A DNA stretch of 64,000 bases from Actinobacillus sp. GY-402 (GCF_014843355.1 NZ_CP062137.1:2394110-2458109); one strand, 5' to 3'; shown: positions 21,293-34,426, numbered from the stretch's first letter. Translations and numbers: made by a program. The notes: a model not told the origin generated them from the letters alone.

Positions 21293-22828
21293 TTATCCGC
21301 GTCCGTCGTGCAATTTCATCAGCAGTCGATCCATTGCACGGTAGCCCAATGCTTCCGCTAAATGGGTGCGATTGATCCGTTCTTCGCCGGCTAAATCCGC
21401 AATGCTGCGCGAAACTTTTAAAATTCGGTGATATGCTCGCACCGACAGCCCAAGTTTATTCAGCGCCTGTTCTAAAAAAACTGCGTCCGCCTCGGTTAAT
21501 TGACAAAATTGATCGATTTCTTTACTGCCCAAGTGAGCGTTTACTTTGCCTTGCCGATTCAATTGAATTTCCCGAACCTTTAGAATTTTTGACCGCACTT
21601 CAGCGCTGGTTTCACCGCGTTCGTCTTTACTTTGCAACGCGCCCTGCGGCAGCAGCGGCACTTCGATGGATAAGTCGAAACGATCGAGAAACGGCCCCGA
21701 AAGCTTATTCAGATAACGGATAATTTGCTGCGGCGTCGTGCGATTGTGTGTGCCCTGATAATTGCCGGTAGGGCTGGGGTTCATCGCGGCAATTAATTGA
21801 AATCTGGCGGGAAATTGAATTTTACTCATAGCACGGGAAATAATGATTTCACCGCTTTCCAGCGGTTGACGCAGCGCGTCCAGCACCCGGCGCTCGAATT
21901 CGGGCAGCTCATCCAGAAATAATACGCCGTTGTGGGCCAGAGAAATTTCCCCCGGGCGGGGAATGGTGCCGCCGCCCACTAATGCCGGCAGGGAAGCGCT
22001 GTGGTGCGGAGCGCGAAACGGGCGTTGTTTCCAGTTGGAAAAATTCAATTCGTTTTGAACTAAGCTGGCAACGGCGGCGGTTTCAATGGCTTCCTGATCG
22101 GACATTTCCGGTAATAATCCCGTTAAACGGCTTGCCAACATGGTTTTGCCGGTGCCGGGCGGGCCGAGAAACAATAAATTATGTTGTCCTGCCGCGGCGA
22201 TAGTTAAGGCGCGTTTGGCGTGCTGTTGACCGATAATATCCGTTAAATCCGCTTGATTTCCTTTAAAAAAATTGACCGCACTTTGCTGTGCCAATTGATC
22301 GGCTGAGGGTAATGTCATCTGGTTGTTCAAAAATTGTACGACATCCAGTAATGAATTGGCGTAATAGGTTTCCTGATGAGAAATCAATGAAGCTTCGTTA
22401 GCGTTTTGCGCGGCGATAATCATTTGTCGTTTGGCTTTTTGTGCCGCCAGAATGGCCGGAATAATGCCTTGTACGCCGCGCAGATTGCCGGTTAATGCCA
22501 GCTCCCCGAGAAATTCGAATTGGCGCAGGCGTTTGGCTTCAATTTGTCCTGATGCCGCCAGAATACCGAGGGCGATGGGTAAATCAAAGCGTCCGCCTTC
22601 TTTGGGTAAATCCGCCGGCGCAAGATTTACCGTAATCCGTTTAGCGGGGTATTTAAATTGGGCGTTCAGCAGAGCGCTGCGGACACGATCTTGCGCTTCT
22701 TTAACGGTTTTTTCCGGTAATCCGACCAGTACAAATGCAGGTTTGCCGTTGCTGATATGCACTTCAATAGTCACAAGCGGCGCCTGAACCCCGACGGACG
22801 CCCGGCTGTAAACAATAGCGAGGGACAT
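21293..22828 (-). CDS. comM: ComM, AAA+ branch-migration helicase of natural transformation (YifB family)
   Basis: 511 residues with the Mg-chelatase-like layout: an N-terminal domain (SLAIVYSRASVGVQAPLVTI), an AAA+ core with Walker A LFLGPPGTGKTMLASRL near residue 220 and Walker B GVLFLDELPEF, and a C-terminal part ending ALGYRAMDRLLMK. In Haemophilus and Vibrio, ComM promotes integration of incoming DNA by branch migration. The gene itself carries two exact uptake signals (21593-21601 and 22275-22283), the second encoding QSAVNFF. Confidence 0.93.
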   Translation of the reverse strand: MSLAIVYSRASVGVQAPLVTIEVHISNGKPAFVLVGLPEKTVKEAQDRVRSALLNAQFKYPAKRITVNLAPADLPKEGGRFDLPIALGILAASGQIEAKRLRQFEFLGELALTGNLRGVQGIIPAILAAQKAKRQMIIAAQNANEASLISHQETYYANSLLDVVQFLNNQMTLPSADQLAQQSAVNFFKGNQADLTDIIGQQHAKRALTIAAAGQHNLLFLGPPGTGKTMLASRLTGLLPEMSDQEAIETAAVASLVQNELNFSNWKQRPFRAPHHSASLPALVGGGTIPRPGEISLAHNGVLFLDELPEFERRVLDALRQPLESGEIIISRAMSKIQFPARFQLIAAMNPSPTGNYQGTHNRTTPQQIIRYLNKLSGPFLDRFDLSIEVPLLPQGALQSKDERGETSAEVRSKILKVREIQLNRQGKVNAHLGSKEIDQFCQLTEADAVFLEQALNKLGLSVRAYHRILKVSRSIADLAGEERINRTHLAEALGYRAMDRLLMKLHDGRG

Positions 22829-22938
22829 AAAAATTCTCCAAAACGACGATTTCGGAGAACTATAAGAAAAGTGCGGTCAAATTTGAAAAGGTTTTATTGC
22901 AATTTGGAATGACGTTCACAAAATTGTACGGTCGCTTG

Positions 22939-23559
22939 TTATTCCGTCGTAAAATTTGGGGCAAACCATTCGTCCAGTTTGGCCGATAAGCGATCGATGC
23001 CCAGTTTATTTTGTGCCGAAAACGCTTCAACCTGAATATCGCCCTGAAACGGCAGAATCGCTTCACGTACCATTTTAACGGTTTTGCTGCGCTCGCTTTG
23101 ACTGAGTTTATCCGCTTTGGTCAACAGTAATAAAACCGCTAAATCAGAGGAAACCGCCCATTCTATCATTTGTTGATCGAGATCTTTTAACGGGTGTCGG
23201 ATGTCCATCAGAATCACCACGCCGCCAAGGCATTCGCGTTTTTGCAAATATTCGGCCAGTGATTTTTGCCATTGCAGTTTCATTTGTTCGGGCACGGCGG
23301 CATAACCGTAGCCCGGCAAATCCACCAGTTTGCAGTTCGGCGCCGCTTCAAACAAATTGATTAGCTGTGTGCGGCCCGGTGTTTTAGAGGTTCGCGCCAG
23401 ATTTTTTTGATTGGTTAGCGCATTCAGTGCCGTGGATTTTCCGGCATTGGAGCGCCCGGCGAATGCAATTTCAATACCTTTATCTTCCGGCAGCTGTTTG
23501 ATATTTGCGGCGCTGGTCAGAAAACGGGTTTTGTGATAATTCAGTTTAATTTCAGACAT
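22939..23559 (-). CDS. yihA: Ribosome-biogenesis GTPase YihA/EngB
   Basis: 206 residues of the TrmE-Era-EngA-EngB GTPase superfamily. G1 GRSNAGKS (35-42), G3 [10 protein letters not shown]4 LLTKADKL, and the EngB-type [12 protein letters not shown] switch are present. The family assists late assembly of the 50S subunit. The ATG follows AAGGAAAGATT. It lies 110 nt upstream of comM, a gap holding an uptake signal. Confidence 0.94.
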   Translation of the reverse strand: MSEIKLNYHKTRFLTSAANIKQLPEDKGIEIAFAGRSNAGKSTALNALTNQKNLARTSKTPGRTQLINLFEAAPNCKLVDLPGYGYAAVPEQMKLQWQKSLAEYLQKRECLGGVVILMDIRHPLKDLDQQMIEWAVSSDLAVLLLLTKADKLSQSERSKTVKMVREAILPFQGDIQVEAFSAQNKLGIDRLSAKLDEWFAPNFTTE

Positions 23560-23613
23560 AATCTTTCCTTTTAGTTGCGCTAAGGATACCCGATAAATGA
23601 CAAAATGCCAAAA

Positions 23614-24027
23614 CTAGCTTTGACGTAACATTACGGCCCGTAGGTGATCGTAAATCAAATTAAAGAAAAAAGTGTATACCACAATCAATAACGTAAGACT
23701 GATATCCATAATAAATGCATCTAACCAATTGATTTTTAAGATGAAAGCAACCAGTGGTAAAGTGAAAGCTAATAAACCGCCTTCAAACGCCAGCGTATGA
23801 AACATGCGTAATAATGTGCGACGTTTTTCGCGTGCGCCGGGGAAATATTTATCGAAAATCCAGTTGAACAACATATTCCAGAATACGGCGATAACGGAAA
23901 TCAGTACAATCACGATACCCGTTTCGGTCGTGGGATGAGAGGTCGTAAGCTTGACGGCAAAGATGGAAATAATAATTGCTAGAAATTCAAATAAAATCGC
24001 ATGAAAAAGGCGTTCAAGCGCGGTCAT
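23614..24027 (-). CDS. PACE-family (AceI-like) multidrug efflux membrane protein
   Basis: 137 residues with four hydrophobic segments arranged as two repeats. The bacterial transmembrane pair motifs recur: RLFHAILFE (residues 6-14) and RMFHTLAFEGG in the second half, each with a membrane glutamate, plus WNMLFNWIFDKYFPG and FFFNLIYDHLR. This fits the PACE family, whose Acinetobacter AceI expels chlorhexidine by proton exchange. The substrate here is unknown. It stands alone between yihA and the PTS genes. Confidence 0.75.
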   Translation of the reverse strand: MTALERLFHAILFEFLAIIISIFAVKLTTSHPTTETGIVIVLISVIAVFWNMLFNWIFDKYFPGAREKRRTLLRMFHTLAFEGGLLAFTLPLVAFILKINWLDAFIMDISLTLLIVVYTFFFNLIYDHLRAVMLRQS

Positions 24028-24096
24028 TTTAGATAAAGAAAATTAAAAACTCCGGTAGTCTTATTCTACTGGAGTTTGTTTGTGAAATATATCGAT

Positions 24097-25461
24097 TTAT
24101 TCGTCGTTTTCCACCGGTTGCGGTTGTTTGGCCGTGTAATTGTATATCACTAACAGCGCAAAAATACCGACAATCACCGCGGTAATGACGTTCGGTGACA
24201 AATATTGCGCCATGTAACCTAACACAATGCCTACACCGCCGAAATCGGCATCGGAAAATGTGGTATTGGCGAAACCTAAAGATCCTAGTACCGGAAGCAG
24301 GAAAACCGGCAGGAATGTAATGAGTAAACCGTGAGCAAAGGCCCCGATAATAGCGCCGCGGCGCCCGCCGGTTGCGTTACCGAATACTCCGGCGGTCGCA
24401 CCGCAGAAAAAGTGCGGAACGACGCCCGGTAAAATCAGCACCCAGTTCAGTTGTCCCAATAAAGCTAACCCGATGACGCCGCCGGCAAAACTGGCAAGGA
24501 AGCCGATTAATACGGCATTCGGCGCATAAGGGAACACGATTGGACAATCTAACGCCGGGTGTGCGTTAGGCACCAATTTTTCCGAGAAGCCCGTGAATGC
24601 CGGAACGATTTCAGCCAAAATTAAGCGCACGCCTTGCAGAATAATGAATACGCCGGCGGCGAAGGTAATTCCCTGAATCATAGCGTAAACCAAATAATGC
24701 TGACCGTTACTGAAATTAGCGGTGACATATTCACTGCCGGAAGCGATAGCTAAAATGAAGTAAATCACCATCATGGTAAGGGAGATAGAGATAGAACTGT
24801 CACGTAAGAAAATGAGGTTTTTCGGCAAATCCATTTCTTCCGTCGATTTAGAGCCCTTGCCCACAATGCCGCCGATTACGGCGGATAATACATATCCTAA
24901 CGTGCCGAAATGGCCGAATCCCACCTCATTAGTGCCGGTTACTTTGCGGGTGTAACGATGGATTAACGCCGGGAAGAACGCCATAATCAATCCTAGCGTC
25001 AACGCGCCCACAAAAATAAGTTGTACGCCTTCAAATCCTGCGACGGTCAGGATGACGCCGATCATACAGGCCATATAGAAAGTGTGGTGACCGGTTAAGA
25101 AAATGAATTTTAAGCGGGTAAAACGTGCCACAATGATGTTAGCCGCCATACCGAACGCCATGATAAGTGCGGTGGCCGTACCGTATTTTTCGATAGCCAT
25201 TGACACAATCGCTTCGTTATTCGGAATAATCCCCTGCACGTTAAAGGCGTGTTCAAACATATTGCCGAGCGGCGTTAATGATGTGAGCAACACCGTCGCT
25301 CCGCCGCTGAGCACAATAAACCCGAGAATGGTTTTGACGGTGCCCTTGATGGTATCAGACAGGCTTTTTTTCTGAGCAATCAAACCGACAAGGGCAATTA
25401 ATCCCACCAATACGGAAGGGACTTTCAGAATATCCAAAATAAAAAAGAGTAAGCCGTCCAT
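24097..25461 (-). CDS. ulaA: PTS ascorbate-type IIC component (UlaA family)
   Basis: 454 residues with about ten to eleven membrane spans, resembling UlaA/SgaT: VPSVLVGLIALVGLIAQKKS near the start, LTGHHTFYMACMIG, LVPNAHPALDCPIVFPYAPN and GVVPHFFCGATAGVFGNATG. UlaA transports L-ascorbate coupled to phosphorylation. It follows the IIB gene by 30 nt. No IIA gene or ula catabolic gene is in the window, so the actual substrate is unproven. Confidence 0.8.
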   Translation of the reverse strand: MDGLLFFILDILKVPSVLVGLIALVGLIAQKKSLSDTIKGTVKTILGFIVLSGGATVLLTSLTPLGNMFEHAFNVQGIIPNNEAIVSMAIEKYGTATALIMAFGMAANIIVARFTRLKFIFLTGHHTFYMACMIGVILTVAGFEGVQLIFVGALTLGLIMAFFPALIHRYTRKVTGTNEVGFGHFGTLGYVLSAVIGGIVGKGSKSTEEMDLPKNLIFLRDSSISISLTMMVIYFILAIASGSEYVTANFSNGQHYLVYAMIQGITFAAGVFIILQGVRLILAEIVPAFTGFSEKLVPNAHPALDCPIVFPYAPNAVLIGFLASFAGGVIGLALLGQLNWVLILPGVVPHFFCGATAGVFGNATGGRRGAIIGAFAHGLLITFLPVFLLPVLGSLGFANTTFSDADFGGVGIVLGYMAQYLSPNVITAVIVGIFALLVIYNYTAKQPQPVENDE

Positions 25462-25491
25462 ACGATTTCTCCTTATCCCCGACAGGTAATG

Positions 25492-25761
25492 TTATTGATT
25501 AAAATAGGCGGAGAGTTTTTCTTCAAGCTCTTTGGTGCCGACAATATTTTTTATCACCAGAATTTTGTCTTTAGGCAGACCGCTACTGTCGGCAATATCG
25601 TTGGCCATTACAAATAAGTCCGCATCATTTGCGTTTACGGAGGCTAAATCCGTGTGTTCCACTTCCGCGTCCACGTCCAATTTTTTCAGGACTTTTTTAA
25701 TGTTCATATCCATCATAAAGCTACTGCCGATTCCGTGTCCGCACACCGCCATAATTTTCAT
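25492..25761 (-). CDS. ulaB: PTS lactose/ascorbate-type IIB component
   Basis: 89 residues. The phospho-acceptor is Cys7 in MAVCGHGIGSSFMM, the P-loop of the IIB lactose/ascorbate family. It would pass phosphate from a IIA protein to the sugar carried by the IIC gene just downstream. AAGGAGTAACGAC precedes the ATG. It is the first gene of a two-gene unit with a CRP box 87 bp upstream. Confidence 0.83.
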   Translation of the reverse strand: MKIMAVCGHGIGSSFMMDMNIKKVLKKLDVDAEVEHTDLASVNANDADLFVMANDIADSSGLPKDKILVIKNIVGTKELEEKLSAYFNQ

Positions 25762-25847
25762 GTCGTTACTCCTTGTAAGAATGATAAATGGTCATGAAAG
25801 CAATCTATACCTATCCGCTAAGGTAATCAATGTGCGGCGTTTGATTT

Positions 25848-25863
25848 TGTGAGAAAGATCACA
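25848..25863. promoter_or_regulatory. Perfect CRP box upstream of ulaBA
   Basis: TGTGA-GAAAGA-TCACA is a full match to the CRP consensus, with flanking T/A (TTTTGTGA, TCACACAA). It lies between tusA and ulaB, 87 bp before the ulaB ATG, in a position to activate the PTS genes when cyclic AMP is high. Confidence 0.85.
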
Positions 25864-25944
25864 CAACATCGAATTGCCGTATCGCCATATTTAAAAATGA
25901 TTCGGAACGGGCGTTTCTTTTCGGAATGCGTGTGATTTTGTGAC

Positions 25945-26184
25945 TTATTTCCCTTTTTTCACCCAATAATGAAACGGCGATTGCGCCGTGTCGGCGTGCA
26001 CTAACGTATGTTCCATGAATTGGCAGAAGCTGGGAATATCGCGCGTTGTGGCGGGATCGTCGGCGATGACAAGTAAAATTTCGCCGTCCTGCATGTGACG
26101 GATTTGTTTGCGTACCAGCATCACGGGTTCCGGACAACGGAGCCCCAAGGTATCGAGAGTGTGGTGGATGGTGATATTGTTCAT
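25945..26184 (-). CDS. tusA: Sulfur carrier protein TusA
   Basis: 79 residues of the TusA/SirA family. The persulfide-carrying Cys17 lies in the signature [17 protein letters not shown], and the [13 protein letters not shown] segment follows. It relays sulfur from IscS towards 2-thiouridine of tRNA and other thiolation pathways. It is alone on the minus strand and divergent from the trkH side. Confidence 0.92.
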   Translation of the reverse strand: MNNITIHHTLDTLGLRCPEPVMLVRKQIRHMQDGEILLVIADDPATTRDIPSFCQFMEHTLVHADTAQSPFHYWVKKGK

Positions 26185-26235
26185 TGGGTATAATTCGGGT
26201 TTTTATCGATTAGCGCGTATAATAACTTTCTGGTA

Positions 26236-26291
26236 AAGTGCGGTCAAAAATTAAGATGTTTTTTGCCGTATTTAATTCCGAAAAGTGCGGG
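26236..26291 (+). repeat. Uptake signals in the tusA-trkH gap
   Basis: The 318-nt gap 26185-26502 contains an exact uptake signal (26236-26244, with the extended tail CAAAAATTAAGATGTTTTTT), a variant AAGTGCGGG (26283-26291), and a 49-codon gene remnant listed separately. I see no terminator hairpin. Confidence 0.7.
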
Positions 26292-26343
26292 CGTTTTTGA
26301 GGAAGAAATTAGATGACGGTCGAATTAATCGGTCGCCGCGTCT

Positions 26344-26493
26344 ATGCGAAAATATAATATTGTGATTAAAAATCGGTGTTTTTGGCAAAATGTGCAATTT
26401 ATTCCGGCGATAAGTGGTGATAAACTTGCGGCGTTTAACCAAGAATTAACCGAGCGTTTCGCGGGACAATTGGTATTGAATCAAATTAAATAG
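26344..26493 (+). pseudogene. yigZ: Probable remnant of yigZ (IMPACT family), C-terminal end only
   Basis: A 49-codon frame ends in FNQELTERFAGQLVLNQIK, which resembles the C-terminal end of YigZ (EFSAKLADFSRGSLQLL in E. coli, recalled from memory). In E. coli the order is pepQ-yigZ-trkH-hemG-rrn, exactly the genes that follow here, so a yigZ tail is expected at this spot. The rest of the gene is missing; upstream is uptake-signal repeat and stop codons. It may be a decayed remnant after deletion. Confidence 0.5.
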
Positions 26494-26502
26494 AGAAATT
26501 TT

Positions 26503-27966
26503 GTGCATATTTTTACCATTATTCGGATTGTCGGCATTTTAGTCATGTGCTTTTCCTTTACGATGCTTGCGCCGGCATTTGTTGCGTTAATGTATGACGA
26601 CGGCGGCGGTACGGCATTTATTCAGTCTTTTGTGATTAGTCTGGCGGTGGGAACAAGCCTGTGGTGGAGTTGCCATTTGCATAAGGAAGAATTGCGTTCC
26701 CGCGAAGGTTTTCTTATTGTCGTCTCATTCTGGGTGGTGTTGGGCAGTCTTGCCGCCTTGCCGTTTATGCTGTTCGACGAACCTGATCTGACGCCGGCGT
26801 CGGCATTTTTCGAAGCCTTTTCAGGGTTAACCACCACGGGCGCAACGACGATTACCGGGCTGGATAATCTGCCGAAAGCCATTTTGTTTTACCGCCAGTT
26901 TTTGCAATGGTTGGGCGGCATGGGGATTATCGTGTTGGCGATTGCCATTATTCCGTTGTTAGGCATCGGCGGCATGCAATTGTATCGGGCCGAAATGTCG
27001 GGGCCGATGAAAGAACAAAAAATGCAACCGCGAATTGCCGAAACGGCCAAAACGTTATGGTTCATCTATGCTTCGCTCACGGCGCTTTGCGCTTTATCTT
27101 ATTATTGGGCGGGAATGTCGGGATTTGACGCTATCAGTCACAGTTTTTCCACGGTGTCGATTGGAGGATTTTCTACCCATGACGCCAGTATGGGCTATTT
27201 CAACAGCCCGACAATTAATATGATTACCGTGGTGTTTTTGCTGATTTCCGCTTGTAATTTCGCTTTGCATTTTCGCGCGTTTTCTGAAATTCGTGGGGGC
27301 CATTTTTTAAGAATTTATTTGCGGGATCCCGAATTCCGCTTTTTCATTCGGATCCAAATCGTGCTTATCGCTTTGTGTACTTTTGCGTTAGTCAGCCATC
27401 AATCGTCCGAGCATTGGTGGACAAGCGTGGAACAAGCGGTTTTTCAGGCGGTCTCCATTTCAACCACCACCGGTTACACTACTGCCGATTTTGCTCACTG
27501 GCCTTCTTTCATCCCGATGTTGCTGATTATTGCGTCCTTTATCGGCGGCTGTGCGGGCTCGGTCGGAGGCGGATTACGCGTGGCCCGTGTGTTAGTGCTT
27601 TATTTGCAAGGTTTGCGCGAGCTGAAATTATTCGTACATCCCAATTTGGTTTATCCGATAAAATGGGGAAATTCGATTTTGGATAACCGTGTCATTTCCA
27701 GTATTTGGTCGTTTTTTTCCGCTTATGCGCTGTTATTTGTGATTTGCCTGTTATCGGTTATCGCCTGCGGACTGGAACCCTTTGACGCATTCAATGCCGT
27801 GCTGGCCTGTTTGAACAATTTAGGTCCCGGTATGGGCATTGTCAGCAACAATTTTGTAGAAGTGCCGGATAGCGCAAAATGGATTCTTACCGGTGCGATG
27901 GTATGCGGACGACTTGAGATTTTCACGTTACTGGCGTTATTCAGCCCGGCGTTTTGGAGAACATAA
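26503..27966 (+). CDS. trkH: Trk potassium uptake membrane subunit TrkH
   Basis: 487 residues starting at a GTG (E. coli TrkH 483). Four selectivity-filter repeats are visible: TTTGATTITGLD, STVSIGGFSTHD, STTTGYTTADF and NNLGPGMGIVS, with paired membrane helices between. It imports potassium with the cytoplasmic NAD-binding TrkA. The stop codon overlaps the hemG start by one base (TAATG), so the two are translationally coupled. Confidence 0.95.
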   Translation: MHIFTIIRIVGILVMCFSFTMLAPAFVALMYDDGGGTAFIQSFVISLAVGTSLWWSCHLHKEELRSREGFLIVVSFWVVLGSLAALPFMLFDEPDLTPASAFFEAFSGLTTTGATTITGLDNLPKAILFYRQFLQWLGGMGIIVLAIAIIPLLGIGGMQLYRAEMSGPMKEQKMQPRIAETAKTLWFIYASLTALCALSYYWAGMSGFDAISHSFSTVSIGGFSTHDASMGYFNSPTINMITVVFLLISACNFALHFRAFSEIRGGHFLRIYLRDPEFRFFIRIQIVLIALCTFALVSHQSSEHWWTSVEQAVFQAVSISTTTGYTTADFAHWPSFIPMLLIIASFIGGCAGSVGGGLRVARVLVLYLQGLRELKLFVHPNLVYPIKWGNSILDNRVISSIWSFFSAYALLFVICLLSVIACGLEPFDAFNAVLACLNNLGPGMGIVSNNFVEVPDSAKWILTGAMVCGRLEIFTLLALFSPAFWRT

Positions 27967-28475
27967 TGAAAACCTTGATTATTTATTCAAGCCGTGACGG
28001 ACAAACCAAGAAAATCGCTGAGTTTATCGCACGGAAAATTCATGCCGAAGTGGTTTCTCTCGAACAAAGTGCGGGCAAAAATTTAAACGATTTTGAGCGC
28101 ATTGTCATCGGAGCGTCCGTCCGCTACGGACATTTCCACAAAGCGCTTTACGAATTTATCGAAAAACAGACCGCACTTTTAAATCAAAAAACGACGGCGT
28201 TTTTCGGTGTGAATCTGACCGCGCGTAAGGAAGAAAAAAACACGCCGGAAACCAACGTTTACGTGCGTAAGTTTTTGCAGCGGATTTCATGGCGACCAAC
28301 CCTTTCCGTCGTTTTTGCCGGCGCGTTACTTTATCCGCGCTATAATTTTTTTGATCGAACGATGATCCGCTTGATCATGAAACTTACGGGAGGCGAAACG
28401 GATCCGACGGTTGAAATCGAATATACGGATTGGAATAAAGTGGCGGCTTTTGCCGCAGAATTGGCGGAACTTTAA
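27966..28475 (+). CDS. hemG: Menaquinone-dependent protoporphyrinogen IX dehydrogenase
   Basis: 169 residues (E. coli HemG 181) from the ATG overlapping the trkH stop; an in-frame upstream start at 27954 adds only MENI and is less likely. Flavodoxin-like fold with the FMN phosphate loop YSSRDGQTKKIAEF at residues 6-19, then GASVRYGHFHKALYEFI and FFGVNLTARKEEKNTPETN. It oxidises protoporphyrinogen to protoporphyrin in heme synthesis. An exact uptake signal lies inside (28170-28178). Confidence 0.93.
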   Translation: MKTLIIYSSRDGQTKKIAEFIARKIHAEVVSLEQSAGKNLNDFERIVIGASVRYGHFHKALYEFIEKQTALLNQKTTAFFGVNLTARKEEKNTPETNVYVRKFLQRISWRPTLSVVFAGALLYPRYNFFDRTMIRLIMKLTGGETDPTVEIEYTDWNKVAAFAAELAEL

Positions 28476-28520
28476 ATCAAATCGAATCGTTTACCGATTG
28501 AAAAAACAGATAAAAAATCG

Positions 28521-28580
28521 CCCGCACTTTTGCGATGGTATAAAGTGCGGTCAAAATTTTGAGAGTTTTTTATCGGTTTG
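28521..28580. terminator. Inverted uptake-signal pair after hemG, upstream of rrn
   Basis: CCGCACTTT (28522-28530) and AAAGTGCGG (28542-28550) form a 9-bp stem with an 11-nt loop. The right copy is an extended uptake signal (TCAAAATTTTGAGAGTTTTTT). It may end trkH-hemG transcripts before the rRNA promoter; the T-run is displaced, so strength is uncertain. Confidence 0.55.
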
Positions 28581-28631
28581 GATGATTTTTAAACGAACGA
28601 AAAATATTTTCAAATTTTTGTCAAAAAGCAC

Positions 28632-28665
28632 TTGCAAAGGCGGCTAAAATCCCTATAATACGCCC
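28632..28665 (+). promoter_or_regulatory. rRNA operon promoter P1
   Basis: -35 TTGCAA (28632-28637), 16-bp spacer, perfect -10 TATAAT (28654-28659), then the GC-rich discriminator CGCCCC typical of stringently controlled rRNA promoters. AT-rich DNA upstream (AATATTTTCAAATTTTTGTC) could be an UP element for the alpha C-terminal domain. Confidence 0.88.
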
Positions 28666-28723
28666 CACACAACGACGCGCTGTTGTGAGCTTTGAGAAAA
28701 ACCTGCGGTGCGTCGTTATTTTT

Positions 28724-28736
28724 TGCTCTTTAACAA
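28724..28736 (+). promoter_or_regulatory. boxA antitermination site in the rrn leader
   Basis: TGCTCTTTAACAA equals the E. coli rrn boxA, where NusB-NusE and other Nus factors assemble to prevent premature Rho termination. NusG, Rho and RNA polymerase genes are also in this window. Confidence 0.9.
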
Positions 28737-28737
28737 T

Positions 28738-28756
28738 TTATCAGACAATCTGTGTG
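28738..28756 (+). other. 5' strand of the pre-16S RNase III processing stem
   Basis: TTATCAGACAATCTGTGTG is perfectly complementary over 19 nt to 30423-30441 downstream of 16S. The pair closes a loop around 16S rRNA, the usual RNase III substrate. Confidence 0.85.
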
Positions 28757-28859
28757 GGCACCGATAAGATTCGTTTTGAAAGAAAACAGAAGACTTAAGG
28801 TGCTGACCAAAGTTAATTTAACGAATGATTTAAGTCAGTATTTTGAGCGATGAAAACTT

Positions 28860-30400
<1,541 letters not shown>

Positions 30401-30422
30401 CCGAAGACGAGAGATTGGTGCT

Positions 30423-30441
30423 CACACAGATTGTCTGATAA
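30423..30441 (+). other. 3' strand of the pre-16S RNase III processing stem
   Basis: CACACAGATTGTCTGATAA pairs with 28738-28756 without mismatch. Confidence 0.85.
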
Positions 30442-30482
30442 AGGGAAGGGAGCGAAACGCGTTATTTACGCGACATCCTTTC

Positions 30483-30559
<77 letters not shown>

Positions 30560-30642
30560 CTCGAGCGAGCTTGTGCGGAAGCGGAAGGCGAGTGAAAAGA
30601 AAGGATGGGCAGTCACGGAGCGCAAGCTCGGTGAAAGGAATT

Positions 30643-30718
30643 GGGGATATAGCTCAGCTGGGAGAGCGCCTGCCTTGCACGCAGGAGGTCAGCGGTTCGA
30701 TCCCGCTTATCTCCACCA
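30643..30718 (+). tRNA. alaT: tRNA-Ala (TGC anticodon)
   Basis: 76 nt with encoded CCA. Acceptor GGGGATA/TATCTCC, anticodon arm CCTGCCTTGCACGCAGG with TGC, T-arm AGCGGTTCGATCCCGCT. It follows tRNA-Ile by 83 nt, the usual Ile-Ala spacer pair. Confidence 0.96.
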
Positions 30719-30838
30719 ATCATCATGCCTAAGCGCACAATGGGGATTTGCCGGAAGACGGCGGATTCAAAAACGGGTAAAAAATCGCCCGCACTTTGCG
30801 TGTGTTTAGTCATGATGATAGCCGAAAGGCATTATCGT

Positions 30839-30850
30839 TGTTCTTTAAAA
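30839..30850 (+). promoter_or_regulatory. boxA in the 16S-23S spacer
   Basis: TGTTCTTTAAAA, followed by AATTGGAAACAAGCTG, matches the spacer boxA preceding 23S in E. coli. The rest of the 406-nt stretch 30719-31124 holds two variant uptake signals (30788-30797 and 31068-31077) and no gene I can support. Confidence 0.8.
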
Positions 30851-31124
30851 AATTGGAAACAAGCTGAAAAACTGAAGAGACTTTTGAGTCCCGAGCGAAA
30901 TCAATCGGAATTGAAAAATGCAGATTGAGAGTAGAGGGATAAAGTGAAAGTCTGAGTAGTCAAACGGTCTCAAAAGACAGCCGAAAGGCGGATTGAGAGG
31001 TCGTTTAAAAAAATCTTGGCTGAACAAAAGCAGTCAAGTGTTTAGTTGAAAAACGGACTTCAAATTGCCCGCACTTTGGATGAGGATAACTGATTGAAAG
31101 GGCGGAAAACATTTGAGGTTGTAT

Positions 31125-34031
<2,907 letters not shown>

Positions 34032-34220
34032 ACAACGCTCAAGTGTTTTTGGATGGAGGTAGCATCCGGGGCGAAGAGAGGTGGTGAAGTCGAGTGAGAG
34101 AGAAACGAGACGGAGCAAGAAGAGACAAACAATACATCAGTGCAGCTTGTTTTGAATTTTAGAGAGAAAGACGCGAAAGCGCAAAGCGAAAACGCGAAAG
34201 AAAAAACATTGAAAAAATCG

Positions 34221-34230
34221 CCCGCACTTT
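34221..34230 (+). repeat. Variant uptake signal between 23S and 5S
   Basis: CCCGCACTTT, preceded by AAAAAATCG, is the same variant as at 28521, 30788 and 31068. All four have the same orientation relative to rRNA transcription. The 220-nt gap between 23S and 5S otherwise holds purine-rich spacer and no tRNA. Confidence 0.6.
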
Positions 34231-34251
34231 GGAGTGTGGGGAGACAGAATT

Positions 34252-34371
34252 ATCCTGGCGGCGAGAGTGCGGAGGTCCCACCTGACCCCATGCCGAACTC
34301 AGAAGTGAAACGCCGTAACGCCGATGGTAGTGTGGGAGCTTCCCATGTGAGAGTAGGACACCGCCAGGTAT
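34252..34371 (+). rRNA. rrf: 5S ribosomal RNA
   Basis: About 120 nt containing GGTCCCACCTGACCCCATGC, CGAACTCAGAAGTGAAACGC and GATGGTAGTGTGGGAGCTTC. The ends CCTGGCGG/CCGCCAGG form helix I. Boundaries are set by comparison with E. coli. Confidence 0.96.
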
Positions 34372-34385
34372 TATTTTAGCGAAGG

Positions 34386-34426
34386 AAACCCCGGTTCAGA
34401 AATGAGCCGGGGTTTTTGTTTTTCAA
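34386..34426. terminator. rRNA operon terminator
   Basis: AAACCCCGGTTCA and TGAGCCGGGGTTTTT form a strong GC-rich stem (core ACCCCGGCT-like) with a short loop, then TTTTTGTTTTT. The left A-run may let it also stop mazG transcripts from the opposite side. Confidence 0.9.
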
